Assembly: GCF_024868665.1 (NCBI RefSeq)
Contig: NC_079910.1
Location: 12,147,048-12,211,047 of the forward strand
Length of the DNA: 64,000 nt
Origin: Triplophysa rosa
Taxonomy: Eukaryota; Chordata; Actinopteri; Cypriniformes; Nemacheilidae
Reading direction: 5' to 3'
The stretch's first letter is position 1, and each line of letters opens with the position of its first letter. Made by a program: the position numbers and the translations under genes. Positions 36,418 through 49,300 of this stretch are shown here, piece after piece. A model generated the notes under the pieces. The model was not told the origin of the DNA and searched no databases. It saw only the letters and a program-made list of their open reading frames with translations.

Positions 36418-36900
36418 TAAAGGTGCTGTGCGTAATTTTTTTGGATGATCTATTGACAGAAATGCAATATAATATACACAACTATGCTTTCAGAAGTGTA
36501 TAAAGACCTTACATAATGAAGCGTTATGTTTTTATTACTTTAAAATATGCTATTTCTATCCGCGGGTCCCCTTGCATGGAATTCACCATGTTAACAGCAG
36601 CCCTAAACGGACAAAGTGCTCTACAGAGCGTGTTTCGTAAATACATCATCTCCTATCGGGACAGAAGCAAAAACTTGACACCACCTTTGTTCTGTGTTAG
36701 CCGCTGTAGTTTTTTGAAAGGGGGGGGTGAGGTGTGGAGTGAGCCGTGGGTGTCTATCGACAGGACAAAGTTGAGAATTTATGCAAATGAGAAGCGACTT
36801 TTGGGAGCGACAGCCAATAAGAGTGAAGATGGAAGCTAACATGATTCTTCTCCTCTCAGCTCCTGTAGTGAGCGTCACCAGTAGTGGGAACACCCACTAG
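36418..36900. mobile_element. Cyprinid interspersed repeat beginning TTAAAGGTGCTGTGCGTAAT
   Basis: The block with GGATGATCTATTGACAGAAA, GCAATATAATATACACAACT and CCTAAACGGACAAAGTGCTC is, from memory, a familiar high-copy fish repeat. The 107-codon frame inside it (36516-36839) is incidental. The right boundary is uncertain. Confidence 0.6.
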
Positions 36901-39140
36901 CGACCTAACCGCCAACCCCTGGCGACTTGCAGTGACAAAGTCGCTTGTAAAGTCTTTGGCTACAAAAAAGTTAAATAACATATAGTAGAAAACGATCATG
37001 ATGATATTGTAGTGCACAGAAATGTATCATTCATGATGAAGTGCTGTTTTATCTTTCTGCACCTAGTTATAGAGAGCTGTAAATGTAAATGTAGTTCAGA
37101 CTGGTGCGGCTGTGATATTCACTGTTCTGAGTTCTGAGTAAACAAAAGTGTACTCTTTGTCGTTTTTTCAGACGCTTCAGTATTTTTCATTATTAATTTA
37201 AAACATATTGTGGATGTAATAGATGAGCACGCAATCATTCACAGGAGTGACAGCTCTCATGCTAATCAGAATGAATGGCAGGGAAACATAATATCAAGTT
37301 AGTCCTTCTACTAAATAATGTTTCAGCAGTTGATTGTGACATTTATTATATGGATTTGTGGCTGTTGTTGTCACTTTGAATTATAAATGTTGCAGATTGA
37401 TCGATTAATCTGATATTCATTTTACTAACAGGGTCATTTTCAAGATATGGTCACAAACCTTTACAGTCATGTAAAAAGCTTCCAAATGAAAAAATCCACC
37501 CGATTTAGCCATTAATACGCAACTCAGCACCTTTTTATAATGATGATTGTTATTTAATTCTTTTAGTTTTGTATATATTTTTTAATTAATTAGAATTTCA
37601 TTTGTACTTTAAAAAACACGTCACCCTCTTTTGTATGTTGTATAAACATTTCCTTTTCTATTATTTAAAAAAAAACAAGTTAACCAATTAAACACAAGTA
37701 TAGGGCCTAATAAATGCATAAAAATGCCAATCAAAACAATTATTTATTAATACATCTATTTTGTGTCATACAAACTATTATTTTGAAAGAATAAAAATAT
37801 GCAAGTAAGTACTTACAAGAAGGTCAACAAAGAAGACACTCTGTTCAAGCACACACAAGGGGAGTGTCCCTTTCCTTAATATAAATTAGAAATTTTATTT
37901 AAAATGTGGGTTTTTGGCGTGGTTCTTTAAGTGTCATTGGTGTTGCTTTGGTTTGTGTCTGAAGGATTTTTATTGGAAAAAAACATGTTTATCGGTATAA
38001 TGTATAGACTTTAGTGTGCCTCGTCATGTTCATTTGAGGTGACTTAGCCATCATCTTGGAAAATTAGCCTTTCATGGGAATTTGTCACTGGTGTTATTGT
38101 CACTGGTGTTACACCAACAATGACAGAAATCTCTATGCAAATAATAAGTAAAATAAAACAATTAAATAAGGAACAAGATTCAAGTTGGCCATTATTATTG
38201 GTAACAATGTAATCATGCCGGTGAATACTAATCATCAAATTTTAGGCATGAAAACTGAATTAAATTTTTTGACATTTTGAAGTCGGAAAGTCACAGTTTT
38301 TTAAGAATGACCCAACAATAACTTGGCTTTGATCTGCATATTGTTTCTTAATTATTCATTTTAGTATACAGTATGTGGTGCTATACTGTATATACTGTAT
38401 ATATATCCTCATTGGAGGCTGAGCCCCACTAATATTGAAAACCTAGAATCGCCCCTGAAAATAACACAACACTTTTTAGAGTGTAGACTCTAACCCTTAT
38501 AGTTACTGAAATATAGACCATCCCCCATGTAACAAGTCCCCCATTTCTCCTCTATGGATGGATGAATAGATATTAAAATCAACCCTTCATACTATGTCAT
38601 TATGGTTGACAATATTTATTTTTCTATATGTGGAAATGTAGCACATCACTAAAACAGAGCAAATTACACAAAAACGAACACCTAGTTCAGTGGAAACGAG
38701 GTGATTGTTACACATTTCAAGTGTTCTTCCGTGAATGAATCATTTCGAGGAGAGGGAACAGATTAGCGCTCCTATCTCAGAGAGTTAGCTTGTGAATTAC
38801 TTCTTTGTCAAATTGCCTCTCCTTGTTGGAAATCATGCACAACCTGAAATTACCTCATTTATCATACAATGTTGCATTGTTCTATAATCAGATCACAGGT
38901 ACGGCAAAAAGTTTGTTTGTCAAACTTTGTACCAGTGCGGCATGACTCTACGACAAATTATTTCATTACATTATTAGGAAAATTGTATTTCCACAAAACT
39001 AAATAGAAATTTCAGGTCTCTTTGTCATGACTGAACTGTATGTACTGTATACCCTAATAGAACATACATGCACCAGTGCGGTCAGGCATTCAGGTTGTGT
39101 TCCAACAGACTAAGAGATGGTGAAGCTGTGTAATTCTGTA
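36901..39140. other. AT-rich intergenic DNA
   Basis: No gene seen. A TATACTGTATATAC-rich patch and a repeat fragment (GGAGGCTGAGCCCC...GAATCGCCCCT) lie at about 38360-38456. Confidence 0.35.
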
Positions 39141-39429
39141 TTTAAAGAGACAGTTCATCCAAAAATAAATATTCTGTCATCATTACTTAGCCTCATGTCG
39201 CTCCAAGTCTTTGTGGATTTCTTTTTTCCACGGAGCACAAAATGGGATAATTTAATGAATTTCCAGTTGGGTGAATTCAATACAAAGGCAGTACATTATA
39301 GGCTTATTATGATTTCATTGCCTAATAAAGCAACCAAGAATGTCAGCAAAAATGTATAAGAAAGGGTTTGATTTATACGAGGGCGAATACATCATCAAAA
39401 TGATAATTTTTTGTTAACAATTCCTTTAA
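39141..39429. mobile_element. Angel-type MITE, diverged
   Basis: It begins TTTAAAGAGACAGTTCATCC with ATTCTGTCATCATTACTTAG, and ends GATAATTTTTTGTTAACAAT...CCTTTAA. Confidence 0.75.
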
Positions 39430-40054
39430 GAGTGTTAATAGAACATTAGACCACGTTACAAGATGTTCTGAATACATAACGGTGAAGACAGTGTTCAGAC
39501 AGGAACAACCAGAGAGCCACCACCCCTCACAGAGCACTGAACTATGAAATAAATGCCAGTCGTCTTGCGCTTTGAAAGACAGGTTCACTGCAGGCAGGAC
39601 AGAAGCAAATGTAATGATGTTTGAATGATGAAGAACATGCCCTTGTTTTGTAAAACAGAACTGAAAAAGTAACTTGGATGCAGTTATCAGATAATGAACC
39701 CAGGTCGGTAGGTGATGCAGATCCATTTTTGCGCTAATGTCTTGGCCAAGATCCTAATCGTGCCCTGAACAATCTGGCCAATGGAATTATCCGCTCAACT
39801 AAAGGCCTAATTAAAGATAAAGGGCTCCCATCTTTCTAGTCAGTGTTAATGTAAGTCTGATGGTCTAAACAAGAGACACTTCCAGAAGGTCATTGACTGT
39901 TGCCAATGTTCTTTGAAAACTTGTGTTGTGACAGTTTTCAAAAAAACAGTTTTTTTAGTAGGAAAAAGTTTCAAATAACTGTTGACAGATATGCTGACCT
40001 GCAATGAGCTATTCAGGTCTATTGAAATAATAATTGAAAATGGCAATCTACTGG

Positions 40055-40290
40055 TTAAAGGGATAGTGAAAACTGAAATGAAAATTCTGTCATCATTTAC
40101 TTGCATCATCGACTTGCATTGGTTTTGTGTTTACTTGATAGAAGAGAATGGGTTACGCCGTTGTTTGGTTACCAACATTGTTCAAAATATCTTCTTTTGT
40201 GTTCTGCGGAAAAGTGATACAGGTTTGAAATGACAAGAGGACGAGTAAATGATGACAGCATTTTCATTTTTGGGTGAACTATCACTTTAA
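40055..40290. mobile_element. Angel-type MITE
   Basis: The left end TTAAAGGGATAGTGAAAACT and right end TTTTTGGGTGAACTATCACT bracket mirrored GGTTACCAACATTGTTCAAA and CACAGGTTTG-type blocks. Confidence 0.85.
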
Positions 40291-40487
40291 GAACTGGGCC
40301 AGTAATGAGACAATAATCTGTGTTGTTAAAATCAGGCAACACTTTACTTTAGGAATGGATTTGTTAACATTAGTTAATGTTAATTTAGTCAGCTAATGTA
40401 GTTAACAGTTATTTCAGTTAATTTCAGCATTACTAGGGCATTAATATTCAGCATTAATATTCAGCATATACTAAATTCACACAATAC

Positions 40488-41766
40488 TAGGGGTGTAACA
40501 ATACGCGTATTCGTATTGAATCGTTCGGTACGAGGCTTTCGGTTCAGAACGCATTACAAACCGAACGGTTCGTTTGACTAATCCTAAAATAAGATAAAAT
40601 TGCTTAAATTGTGTGAAATATGATGTTCTCAGTGTGACTTCTCTCAACAAGGCAACCCAAATGACTTAAAAGGCAACGTGCTGTCTGCCACTCCCACCCA
40701 CCCCCAAAGAAAAACACAATTGCACTTAAGCGTTACTCCAGTCAGGCATATTAGCGCGTAGCAATATGGCTAGTAACGTGAATGCTATTACCAGACCAGA
40801 AATAGAACATCCTCCAAAAATCAACAGGTCTGGTTGTTGGGACCACTTTGGTTTCCCTGTAAATTATGAGGGGGATGGCAAGAGAGTGGTGGATAAAAAC
40901 ACTATGGTATGTCGCATCTGCTACACGACAATAAGCTACATTAGTGGGAATACTTCAAACATGTCAACTCATTTACGCCGACATCACCCCAGTGTGTCAA
41001 TAGCTGGCAATCGACGAAAACAAGGAGAAACACGCACGCTACAGACTATCTCCACAGCATTTATGCAGGCATTTCCAACTGATTCGAACAAAGCAAAACA
41101 AATCACTGCGGCGATTGGTACATTTATAGCCGCGGATATGAGACCCTACTCTGTAGTAGAAAACGTGGGTTTTAAAAACATGCTTCATGTAATTGAGCCC
41201 CGCTACACTATTCCTTCACGCGGCCATTTCAGCAACACTGTAATTCCTGCTTTGTACAAAAAACAAAAGCCCAAATTGAGAATCAATTGGCCGAGGCACA
41301 AGCGGTTGCACTGACAACGGACGGCCTCTGTATTTACATGACTGGCTAAGTAAAAAACACAAATGTTGGATAGACTTTAAAGTTTAAAAGTTTTATATTT
41401 TATTATGATTATACAATTCCTTTGTTCAGTTCATCTTTCTGGAAAAACCTAAAAATTGAGTAAAAACAGATATAAAAATTGTTCTTTACTTTGTATTTGT
41501 GTTTGTCTACAACAAAATTACATTTCATTTTTTTGTTTTATATGCTGCTGAGAAAACACCACAGAAGATGGGTCAAGTATAGCTCATTGTTCAAAGTAAA
41601 AAAAATCATACTTTATGATGTTAGTTTTAATAAATAAAAATGTGAAAACATCAAGGAAATTTTTCTGCCATTTCTTCCTTTTTGCTGTATCGAAAACGTA
41701 CCGAACCGGGACACCACTGTGCCGTATCGAACCGAACCGTGAATTTTGTGAACCGTTACACCCCTA
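40488..41766 (+). mobile_element. Internally deleted hAT (Ac-like) DNA transposon
   Basis: The terminal inverted repeats TAGGGGTGTAAC and GTTACACCCCTA are exact over 12 bases, with TTCGGTACG/CGTACCGAA motifs further in. Flanks CACAATAC and ATTAATAC look like an eroded 8-base target duplication. It contains the N-terminal part of a ZBED-like transposase, and the catalytic core and dimerisation domains are missing. Confidence 0.85.
40766..41314 (+). pseudogene. Truncated hAT transposase fragment with BED zinc finger
   Basis: A 182-codon open frame inside the hAT element. Residues 30-75 form a BED finger: Cys pair VCRIC (C-x2-C) and His pair THLRRHH. The frame resembles ZBED1/hAT-Ac transposases up to about residue 165 (PALYKK). 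After that a frameshift gives an unrelated tail. The expected continuation (ENQLAEAQAVALTTDG) is readable in another frame near 41278-41325 and stops soon after. The conserved hAT catalytic region is absent, so no active transposase is expected. Confidence 0.8.
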
Positions 41767-42063
41767 ATTAATACACCATGAACTCCTGCAACATGAACAA
41801 TTGTATTAACATAAAATTAACTAACATGAACAAAGATTTATAAATGCTAAAAAAGGAAAAAATGCTAAAATGCATTAGAAATGAGTGTTTGGTTAAAAAA
41901 AGAGAGATTGTTTTTGAAGAGGCAATTGCAAGTAGTTGCAAGTAGTTTTCTGAACCAACTATATGAATAAGATTCTGCCTTGGGGTTCAATAGACCTTTT
42001 CCAGAACTTCAGGAACACAGGTTTCACTTTGAACATGAAGGCTGAATTGTTCTAACTCATTAC

Positions 42064-42125
42064 TCACACACACACACACACACACAAACACGCACACACA
42101 CACACACACGCACACACGCACACAC

Positions 42126-42183
<58 letters not shown>

Positions 42184-42209
42184 CACACCACACACGCACA
42201 CACACACCA
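42064..42209. repeat. (CA)n microsatellite
   Basis: About 145 bases of CA repeats with scattered ACGC and ACCA interruptions. Confidence 0.97.
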
Positions 42210-42808
42210 AGAACAAAAGAGAGAAACGTCTCCCAAAAGACCTCTGCTGTACAGACCCCTCTGAAAAATTGCAGACGTATCAACAGAATGATGATGGCAC
42301 GTATCTATCAACAGGGCATTACAGGGGCAGGGGACCGGCAGGCACTCCGCGATCTGCTTCTACAGCAATGCGCTGTAAATTCACAGGCCAATAATTATGA
42401 GTCTTTTCAGGAAGATAAAGGCAAGACCCTGTTTCCCAAAAGTAATAAACTTGACTTACGCACCCCTAGTTGAGGATGAAAAATGTTCCCCCGGCAACTA
42501 CGTCTGTCTTGCATGCTGGTTTTCTTCAACTGGATGCTAGGCAAGCAATCTCCTTTCATCACAGCGAGAGAATGCAATTTCAGAGCTCATATCCACCAAT
42601 TTTGTGTAACCCACAAAAGGGAGAAAAAAATGTAAGCTGAAAACAGGTGGAAAAAAATGCACACTAGACACATTTACTCTTTGGATTGCGAATACTTTTC
42701 GATCAAATCTGAAACAAAAATTGAGGGATTTCGCACACGTCATAGGTGAGCATCAGAAAACAATTTCGAGAGATGGACCGTTTTTTCTTAGCAAATGATA
42801 CACCTTTA

Positions 42809-43285
42809 GGCCCGATTCACATTTCGTGTCTTTTCCGCGCGCTTATTCGCTATTTTAAATGTAGGCGCGCGGAAATAGGGGGCGACACAGTCGTGACGCG
42901 CATGCGGTGCGACGCACTCTTTTTTCAGGCGTGTCGGCACCTCATCGAGATGAAAAAAATCTCAATTTTTCAGAAAGCCGGAAGCGCACCGCAGGTCATG
43001 TGACAAGAACCAACCAGCCAATATAGACAAGCTCAATGAAGATGGAGACACAGATGATCACAGCGTAACTAAATCTAGTGGCATAGTTATTGCAAGGTAT
43101 TTTCAATGCATATAATCCATATATCCTTTGTTTACCTCCTCGTCTTAACGGCTATCGTGGCCCATGGTTGCTTAGTGACGACAGATGCCAGGAGAGCGCA
43201 AAGTCCAGGCGCTTTGGAAAAAAAGGAGAACGCAGTGCAGCACGTGTTTTCCGCGCGGTTTTAGACGCGAAATGTGAATCGGGCC
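42809..43285. mobile_element. PIF/Harbinger-type MITE with TTA target duplication
   Basis: GGCCCGATTCACATTTCGTG at the left and CGCGAAATGTGAATCGGGCC at the right are inverted. TTA flanks both sides (42806-42808 and 43286-43288), the duplication expected for Harbinger elements. The interior is unusually CpG-rich (GCGCGC, CGCATGCGG). No transposase is present. Confidence 0.85.
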
Positions 43286-43288
43286 TTA

Positions 43289-44449
43289 TTTTAAAGAATT
43301 TCCCATCATTCCCTGATATTTTAATCTGATTGGATAATTGATTGATCTTGCATTGATTTTAGCCAAATTTGTCCCCTAATGTCTGAGTTACTTGATATTA
43401 GCTTCTATTTTATTTATACTGTATATCAACAACATCACAAGAGATAAAGATCTATGAACCTGAATACATAAGGGCTCAATCCCAGTCGTGTTATCAGGTT
43501 TAGAAGCGGAAAACTTTCAAACGAAGCAAAACAGTTGAGCAACTTTTTATTGGCGTTCCAGACTCTGAGCTATGCAATGGGACTGACTTAAACAGTCATC
43601 TTCTCCTGTCTAATCTGTGCCACTCTAGTTCTTGTTAGGAGATTGAGATTTCTCTCCCCAAAATGGAGTTTGGCAAATTGATGTGTTAAAGGAAAGTGGA
43701 GCCATTTTGTATCAGTGTGAGCCTGCAGGCATATTCTACTGACAGGCCCTGTGCGAGATCTGTCCATCACTGTGATTCTGCTCCTTTCCCCGCTTCTCAA
43801 CGAAATGTCCTTCCAAGCTCATTTCAGAAGTTCACACAGAAAAACACACATGCACACCAACACCTGTTTTACACTAAAAAAGGAATATTACAGCATTGCT
43901 CAGTGATCGGATTTAAGCGGTCTAAATGTAATTGTGGGAGAACTTGTTTCAAACCCTGAATATGAAAAGATGTGGTGGCCATTTCAATCACTAGATGTTG
44001 GGGTTAATGGAGAAATTTTACTAACGTAAGTATGCTGTCTGGTCTTGGTAGGCACTTTGCATCAGGAATCAAAGACCCAGACACCAACCAAAGAACTGCA
44101 GAGCCATTTCAAGAAGTCTTGTCAAAGAACTGACTAAAGCTTTATTCTGCAGCCGTGTGACCTTGACATTTTCAGCTAGAATGCCGCTGCGCTGTTGCCA
44201 TAGAAAGGAGTATGTTAAAATTAATCGGCTAACTTAGAGTTTCTGCAACATTGAAAAGTATTGGTACAACCCTCAGCACAGCAATCCAATTACTGTAACC
44301 TGCAGTAATTAGACTAATACGAAGTGACCGCTTGAACAGAGCATGACTATTTCACCCATAATCAGACAGAAGTTTGAAAAGATATAATTTAGACAACTGA
44401 AAAGTAGTTTGTTTATGTGCCAAGTCTGAATCAACAAAATGTTCCCTTT
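43289..44449. other. No recognisable gene or repeat
   Basis: Unremarkable intergenic DNA up to a poly-T run at 44450-44486. Confidence 0.35.
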
Positions 44450-44455
44450 TTTTTT

Positions 44456-44487
<32 letters not shown>

Positions 44488-44489
<2 letters not shown>

Positions 44490-44535
44490 TTACTATGGTC
44501 AAATCAATGGGGACCACTTTTGGGTGAACTATTCC
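44488..44535. mobile_element. Right end of an Angel-type MITE
   Basis: ATGGTCAAATCAATGGGGAC followed by TTTTGGGTGAACTATTCCTT. The left part is replaced by the preceding poly-T run. Confidence 0.7.
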
Positions 44536-44830
44536 TTTAAAGGAGTAGTTAACTTTCAAAATATATTTTCATGATAATTTACTCACCCCCATGTCATCCA
44601 AGATGTTAATGTATTTGTTTCTTTAGTCGAAAAGAAATTAAGGTTTTTGATGAAAATATTCCAGGATTTTTCTCCATATAGTGGACTTTAGAAAATGACC
44701 GATCGTTTCGCTAGATAAGACCCTTATTCAGCTTCTGGTATCGTTTAAAGCCCTTTGAAGCTGCACTGAAACTGTAATTTTGACCTTCAACCGTTTGGAG
44801 TCCATTGAAGTCCACTATACGGAGAAAAAA
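44536..44830. mobile_element. Inverted-repeat MITE beginning AAGGAGTAGTTAACTTTC
   Basis: Contains TTACTCACCCCCATGTCATC, CCATATAGTGGACTT, GATCGTTTCGCTAGATAAGA and the mirrored TTGAAGTCCACTATACGGAG. This is a common cyprinid family, and the copy abuts the Angel fragment. Confidence 0.7.
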
Positions 44831-45260
44831 CTTTTCCTAAATACATGTAGAAATATTGCTGTTGTATTGCTTAAAAGTGAATATGAACTTGTTACTTTGC
44901 ATTACTTGAGGTCTGAAAAAATACAGAGCATCTTTTCTGTTATTTTGACCTGTTTCTCCAGTTTTTATTTCTGAAAATAAATGCACATAGAAACCATATT
45001 TTTATTTGAAATTTGGGGGAAATATTGTAAGCACAGAACGAACCAAAAATGATAATTTTACCTAAACAAATACCTTTAATAGTAAATGAAAAAACTGTTT
45101 TTTTTAAATGGTCTCTTAATTTTTGTTTAACAATATCACAGATAGCAAAGATAATTGTTTCAATGTTGATTCAATGAATTGATCATTCGTAACCTTTATT
45201 CAACATTAAATCAATTATCTTTGCTTTCTGGATTAGGCCCTATATACAGTATATACATAA

Positions 45261-46314
45261 ACACTATATGGATAAAAGTATTGGGATGCCCCCTTGTAAT
45301 GAACAAGTTTGAGTAGAATACATTAGTCATTTCCATTAGGACAAAGCTTAATGTTACAGCATATAATAATATTCTAGAAAATTGTGTTATAGCAACAGTT
45401 TGGGCTGAACCTTTTCTATTCCAACATGACAATGCCTCTTTGCACAAAGTAAGAGTCATAAAGAAATGATTGATTCTGTCACGATCGGGGGAAGGCAGAA
45501 CCCAAGCGCAGGTAGCGGTTGGAAAACACAATACTTTATTTAACAAACAAAAGACCCACGATGGTGTAAAACAAAAACTAAACAATACTAACTTCAACAA
45601 CAAGAGTGTAAAACAAAGACTTCCCACGAGGGGGCAAAAACAGAGAAAAGGATTAACAAACTAGACACAAGGCAGGAACAAACAAGGTATGCAGGAACAA
45701 GACAAGGTATACAGGAACAAGGATCAGCAGTAAGTAAAGCACATCACAATGCAATGAACCAAAGCAATTAACCAAAACGAAACAGCACAGGACAGCAAAC
45801 ACAAGGGCATTAAATAGGGGAACTAACAAAGGATAATTAACAAGGAGCAGGTGAGGGGAATCAAACACTGATGGGAAGCTAAACGAGGAAACGAGGGTGC
45901 GGGGACAAGGACTAGACCGGAGAGAGCGCATGGCATGCCAAAACAAACAATGCCATGTCTCTCTCCACACTAAACAAGTGGGACTGTCATGACCCTGCCA
46001 CAAGACTAGAAAAGCATGACAAGGTGAGGCAGGATCATGACAAATTCAGTCTAGTGTCGAAGAACTTGACTGGTCTGCATAAAGCCCAGATCTAAACCCA
46101 GCTGAACACCTTTGAGCCAAACACTCATCACAAAAACCCATCAATGACCTGAAAACAGGGGTATAGTCACTTCAGAACAAAAAAAGGTTGCAAAGGTCCA
46201 AAACTGTTAACAAAATTATTTAATACTGTACGGTATAGCATTAATACTTGTTTTGCATTACTTGAATAGGTAAACATGTTTACTAGAAGGGGGTGTCTTT
46301 TGTCCATATAGTGT
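45261..46314. mobile_element. Tc1-like transposon remnant interrupted by a solo LTR
   Basis: The left end ACACTATATGGATAAAAGTA and right end TGTCCATATAGTGT are inverted Tc1-type termini. Fragments of transposase-derived sequence are readable at 45420-45475 and 46045-46165 (for example AGAACTTGACTGGTCTGCAT). The LTR at 45477-46041 lies between them. No open transposase remains. Confidence 0.8.
45477..46041 (-). mobile_element. Solo LTR (probably Ty3/gypsy-like), minus strand
   Basis: On the minus strand it begins TGTCATGATCCTGCCTCACC and ends GATCGTGACA, so it has TG...CA boundaries. A TATTTAA box lies mid-element and AATAAAGTATTG near the 3' end, the order expected of U3-R-U5. Flanks GATTC and AATTC could be a 5-base target duplication with one change. 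No internal retroelement sequence follows, which suggests recombination to a solo LTR. The superfamily is a guess. Confidence 0.7.
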
Positions 46315-49300
46315 ATATGTAGGATTGCAAGATAAATGCAGTCTTCTTTAAAACAATGTATATATTTTTGTGAATTAGAGAGAAAGGTTTAATAAACATC
46401 CTTAGTTGAATAACAAATACGCTGTTCATCTTTGGGAAAACATCACTTCCAGTCTTCTGACATCATCATCAAAACATATCTACGTGTCTACAGCATACAG
46501 TGTGTCACTGTGTAAATGTCCCTGTCCACTCTATGAGATCTTAAAATGTCGTTTAGACCCTGGATGCTCAAAATCACTTTGCGACTTTCTCTTTCACAGG
46601 CCTCTCAAATTCCATTTGGATAGAAGTCTAGGCGAGAGGGCAAAACCCATGACTCAACTTCAAAGGACGGCGAATGGTGGAACAAACAAGCCCACATCAC
46701 ATCATTCTCAAATGTACACTCAACGCGTCTCAACATTTAAAAAGGAAGCACTGAGACCAGCAGAGCATCTTTTGTTTGCAACTCACTGTTTCGCACCTGC
46801 ACAACAAGAAACATAAAATTACCTATAAACAGGACTCATAAACATATGCCACCCACGAAAGCTGAAATTCCACAGAAGAAAAAATGCCTGACGTCTGATT
46901 TAAGGATTATTAGAGGAGAGTGAGGGCCAGAAGCAGGAGCAGCTGCTCTCTCTGGAGATGTTCATCAGCATTCTAGAGCGGACGCCTCTACAGTCATATT
47001 TGATTCCATATGGCCGCTCTTTCAGTGAAGTACGTTGGTCCATTAATTCCCAAATATCTGCTCAGCGCATTCGAATGCTTCGAGAAAAGACGTATGCTGA
47101 AGAGTGGCCATTAAAGCATATAATTTGGACTAGTCAAAACTGACAGCAATACAAGGACTTGATTCTAAGGATGAAGCAGTGTGGTGTGATATGAGGTGGA
47201 ACAAATATTTTTATTACAGGACAGGATGAGACAAAGTGTGATATACTGCAGCTTTTATTTACACCTTTTTATACAAATCTTTTCATTTTGTCAGTATGTG
47301 CATTCCCCAATCCATTGACCTTGGTGTTCCTTGAGCTACAGGAAAGGCTATTTAAATACAAAGCCCATTGGGATTGTTTAGGATTCAGTTTGCTATATTC
47401 TTCGCAACCACTTTTATATTAATTGCCTGTGGGAAAACCAGCAAAGGGCAAAGTGCATGGCGTTATTAGCTTAACACATGTGCTCACACTTGCTATCTTC
47501 CCTTCTGTCAGACATAACCAATTAGAAGTAATAGGCTCTGTTGTTGTTTCTCACAGGTGTATATATCGGAGCTGTCCACTTAACTGTGGTGCTGAATTCA
47601 CTGAGGGGAAGCGGTCGCTGTCCGTGGTCCTGAAGACACTGTGTGTAGTCAGAACCAGTTAAAATAGCCATTGACAATCACTTCAAGAAAAACCCAAATG
47701 CCATCCATCATATATTTGCCCTTGGCTTATCACCCCGTCTCAAGTCTTCACACCCCACAGCTCCTCCATCCTTCTTCCATCTTCTCTATCTCTCTCTACA
47801 TCAAGTCCCTCTCGTCCTCTGTCAGATGATACTTGTCAGTGAGATGTGCTGTGTGGTAAGATGAGTGTGTGTGGGGGGGGGGAGGGGGGGGTGTGCATAT
47901 ATTTCTTGCTCAGACCCACAGGGTTTCTATCTCTCCATTGAGATATCAGAGCAGGTGCCAGATGCCTGGAGCTCATAAAAAAGGACATCATGCTTTCGGC
48001 TCACCTTCAGCCGCTCTGTGCCCACACGTCTACGGTTAACTCGCTTAGTGCCAACTTTTCCTTCACATTCCACCACTTTTCCTTGCGGAGTTACACAGTT
48101 ATTTTCTGTCGTGTCGTGAGCTATTCTCTCAGGACTGCTTTATGTCTTCCATAAAGTCGCTCGTCAGAGGTTCTTATTTCATGAATGCTTTTGCAGCAAA
48201 AATGAACATGTGCGAATAGAATAAACGGGGGAGACGGGATAAATGACAATTTATCAATTGTCACCGAGTACAATGACGAGTTGCTGGCAAAGGAAGCTTT
48301 AATATACAGGACACGAGGCACGTCTCGCTTAGACGAGATATTAAAAAGTGTTAAATTATTAAATTGTGTCCTCTTGACCTAAACATGCTCAGTCAGACAG
48401 GGCGTGCGGGTTTGAAATGTTTAATCAGATTTTTCATAATACCCAACTGGCTTTGTTGACTCTGCTTAGGATCATATCAGAGACGCTTAAAGTGCCTATT
48501 TAAATGCACCTGTCATCTGCCGGCTTTCCTAATGAATATAAAAATGTGAGTCCAGTCGGAGGGGGCCCAGATTCAGATGGATGTCGTTAACATAGACAAA
48601 ATACAAATGCACATGTAATGCAAATCCCTGGCATGCCATTTAAAATAAATATACGCTCTAATTGAGTGTATGCACCGTAAGGGCATTTAGAGGAAAGAAA
48701 GAGGCTGCTTTATGTGTTCTCTGTTGTCATTAGTAATCTCTTCAGGGTAGGTAGTGAAATTCCGTGAAGGGGGGGGGGCTGAGGGGGGATGCTGAGGGAC
48801 AGACTGTATTAGGTTAAGACAGTGAAGCTGGAAGAGATGCTGTGCAATGTAGCTGCAGTCATTAGAAAGAAATGGGATTCTGAGATTCTACCTAGTTTCA
48901 TTCTCTTACATGTCTTTATTGACATATGCATTTACTTTGATTTCTCTTTGTTACAATCCACATAAAATATTCAGATTAAAAGGTGTAAATACGTAAACAA
49001 AAAGTTTCACTGCACTCATTATGAAAATTCAGCCTCGTCAGCACAAAGCAAACGCAGTCTGAGAATTTACCAGAGATTAAAATGATGTTTTTCTTCCAAG
49101 CCTCCTGAAACTCTAAAGGAAGAGCTCTGCTTTTCTAAAAAATATTCAGTTTCTGGGATTTGTCTTACATGGTCTGCTGGTTTTGTGGAAATGTCTCTAT
49201 TCAGTGTTACACTAAGAATAGCATCTACATTTTTTGTTTCCTCTGTTAATCCTGGTGCTGCTTCTCTCCTAACATAAGATACATTGAGAGTAATAATGAA

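Larger units (their letters stand above)
40334..41870. mobile_element. MITE (GGCAACACTTTACTTTAGG type) split by a hAT insertion
   Basis: Left remnant 40334-40487 has GGCAACACTTTACTTTAGGA and TTAACATTAGTTAATGTTAA. Right remnant 41767-41870 has AACTAACATGAACAAAGATT and ATAAATGCTAAAA. These are parts of a common fish repeat rich in TTAGTTAATGTTA. The hAT element at 40488-41766 interrupts it. Confidence 0.6.

Noticed and set aside
41987..42311. Cys-Val repeat protein frames
   Set aside because: Translation of a (CA)n microsatellite.
45653..46003. 116-codon hydrophobic minus-strand frame
   Set aside because: It lies wholly within the solo LTR and reads through pyrimidine-rich U3/R sequence.
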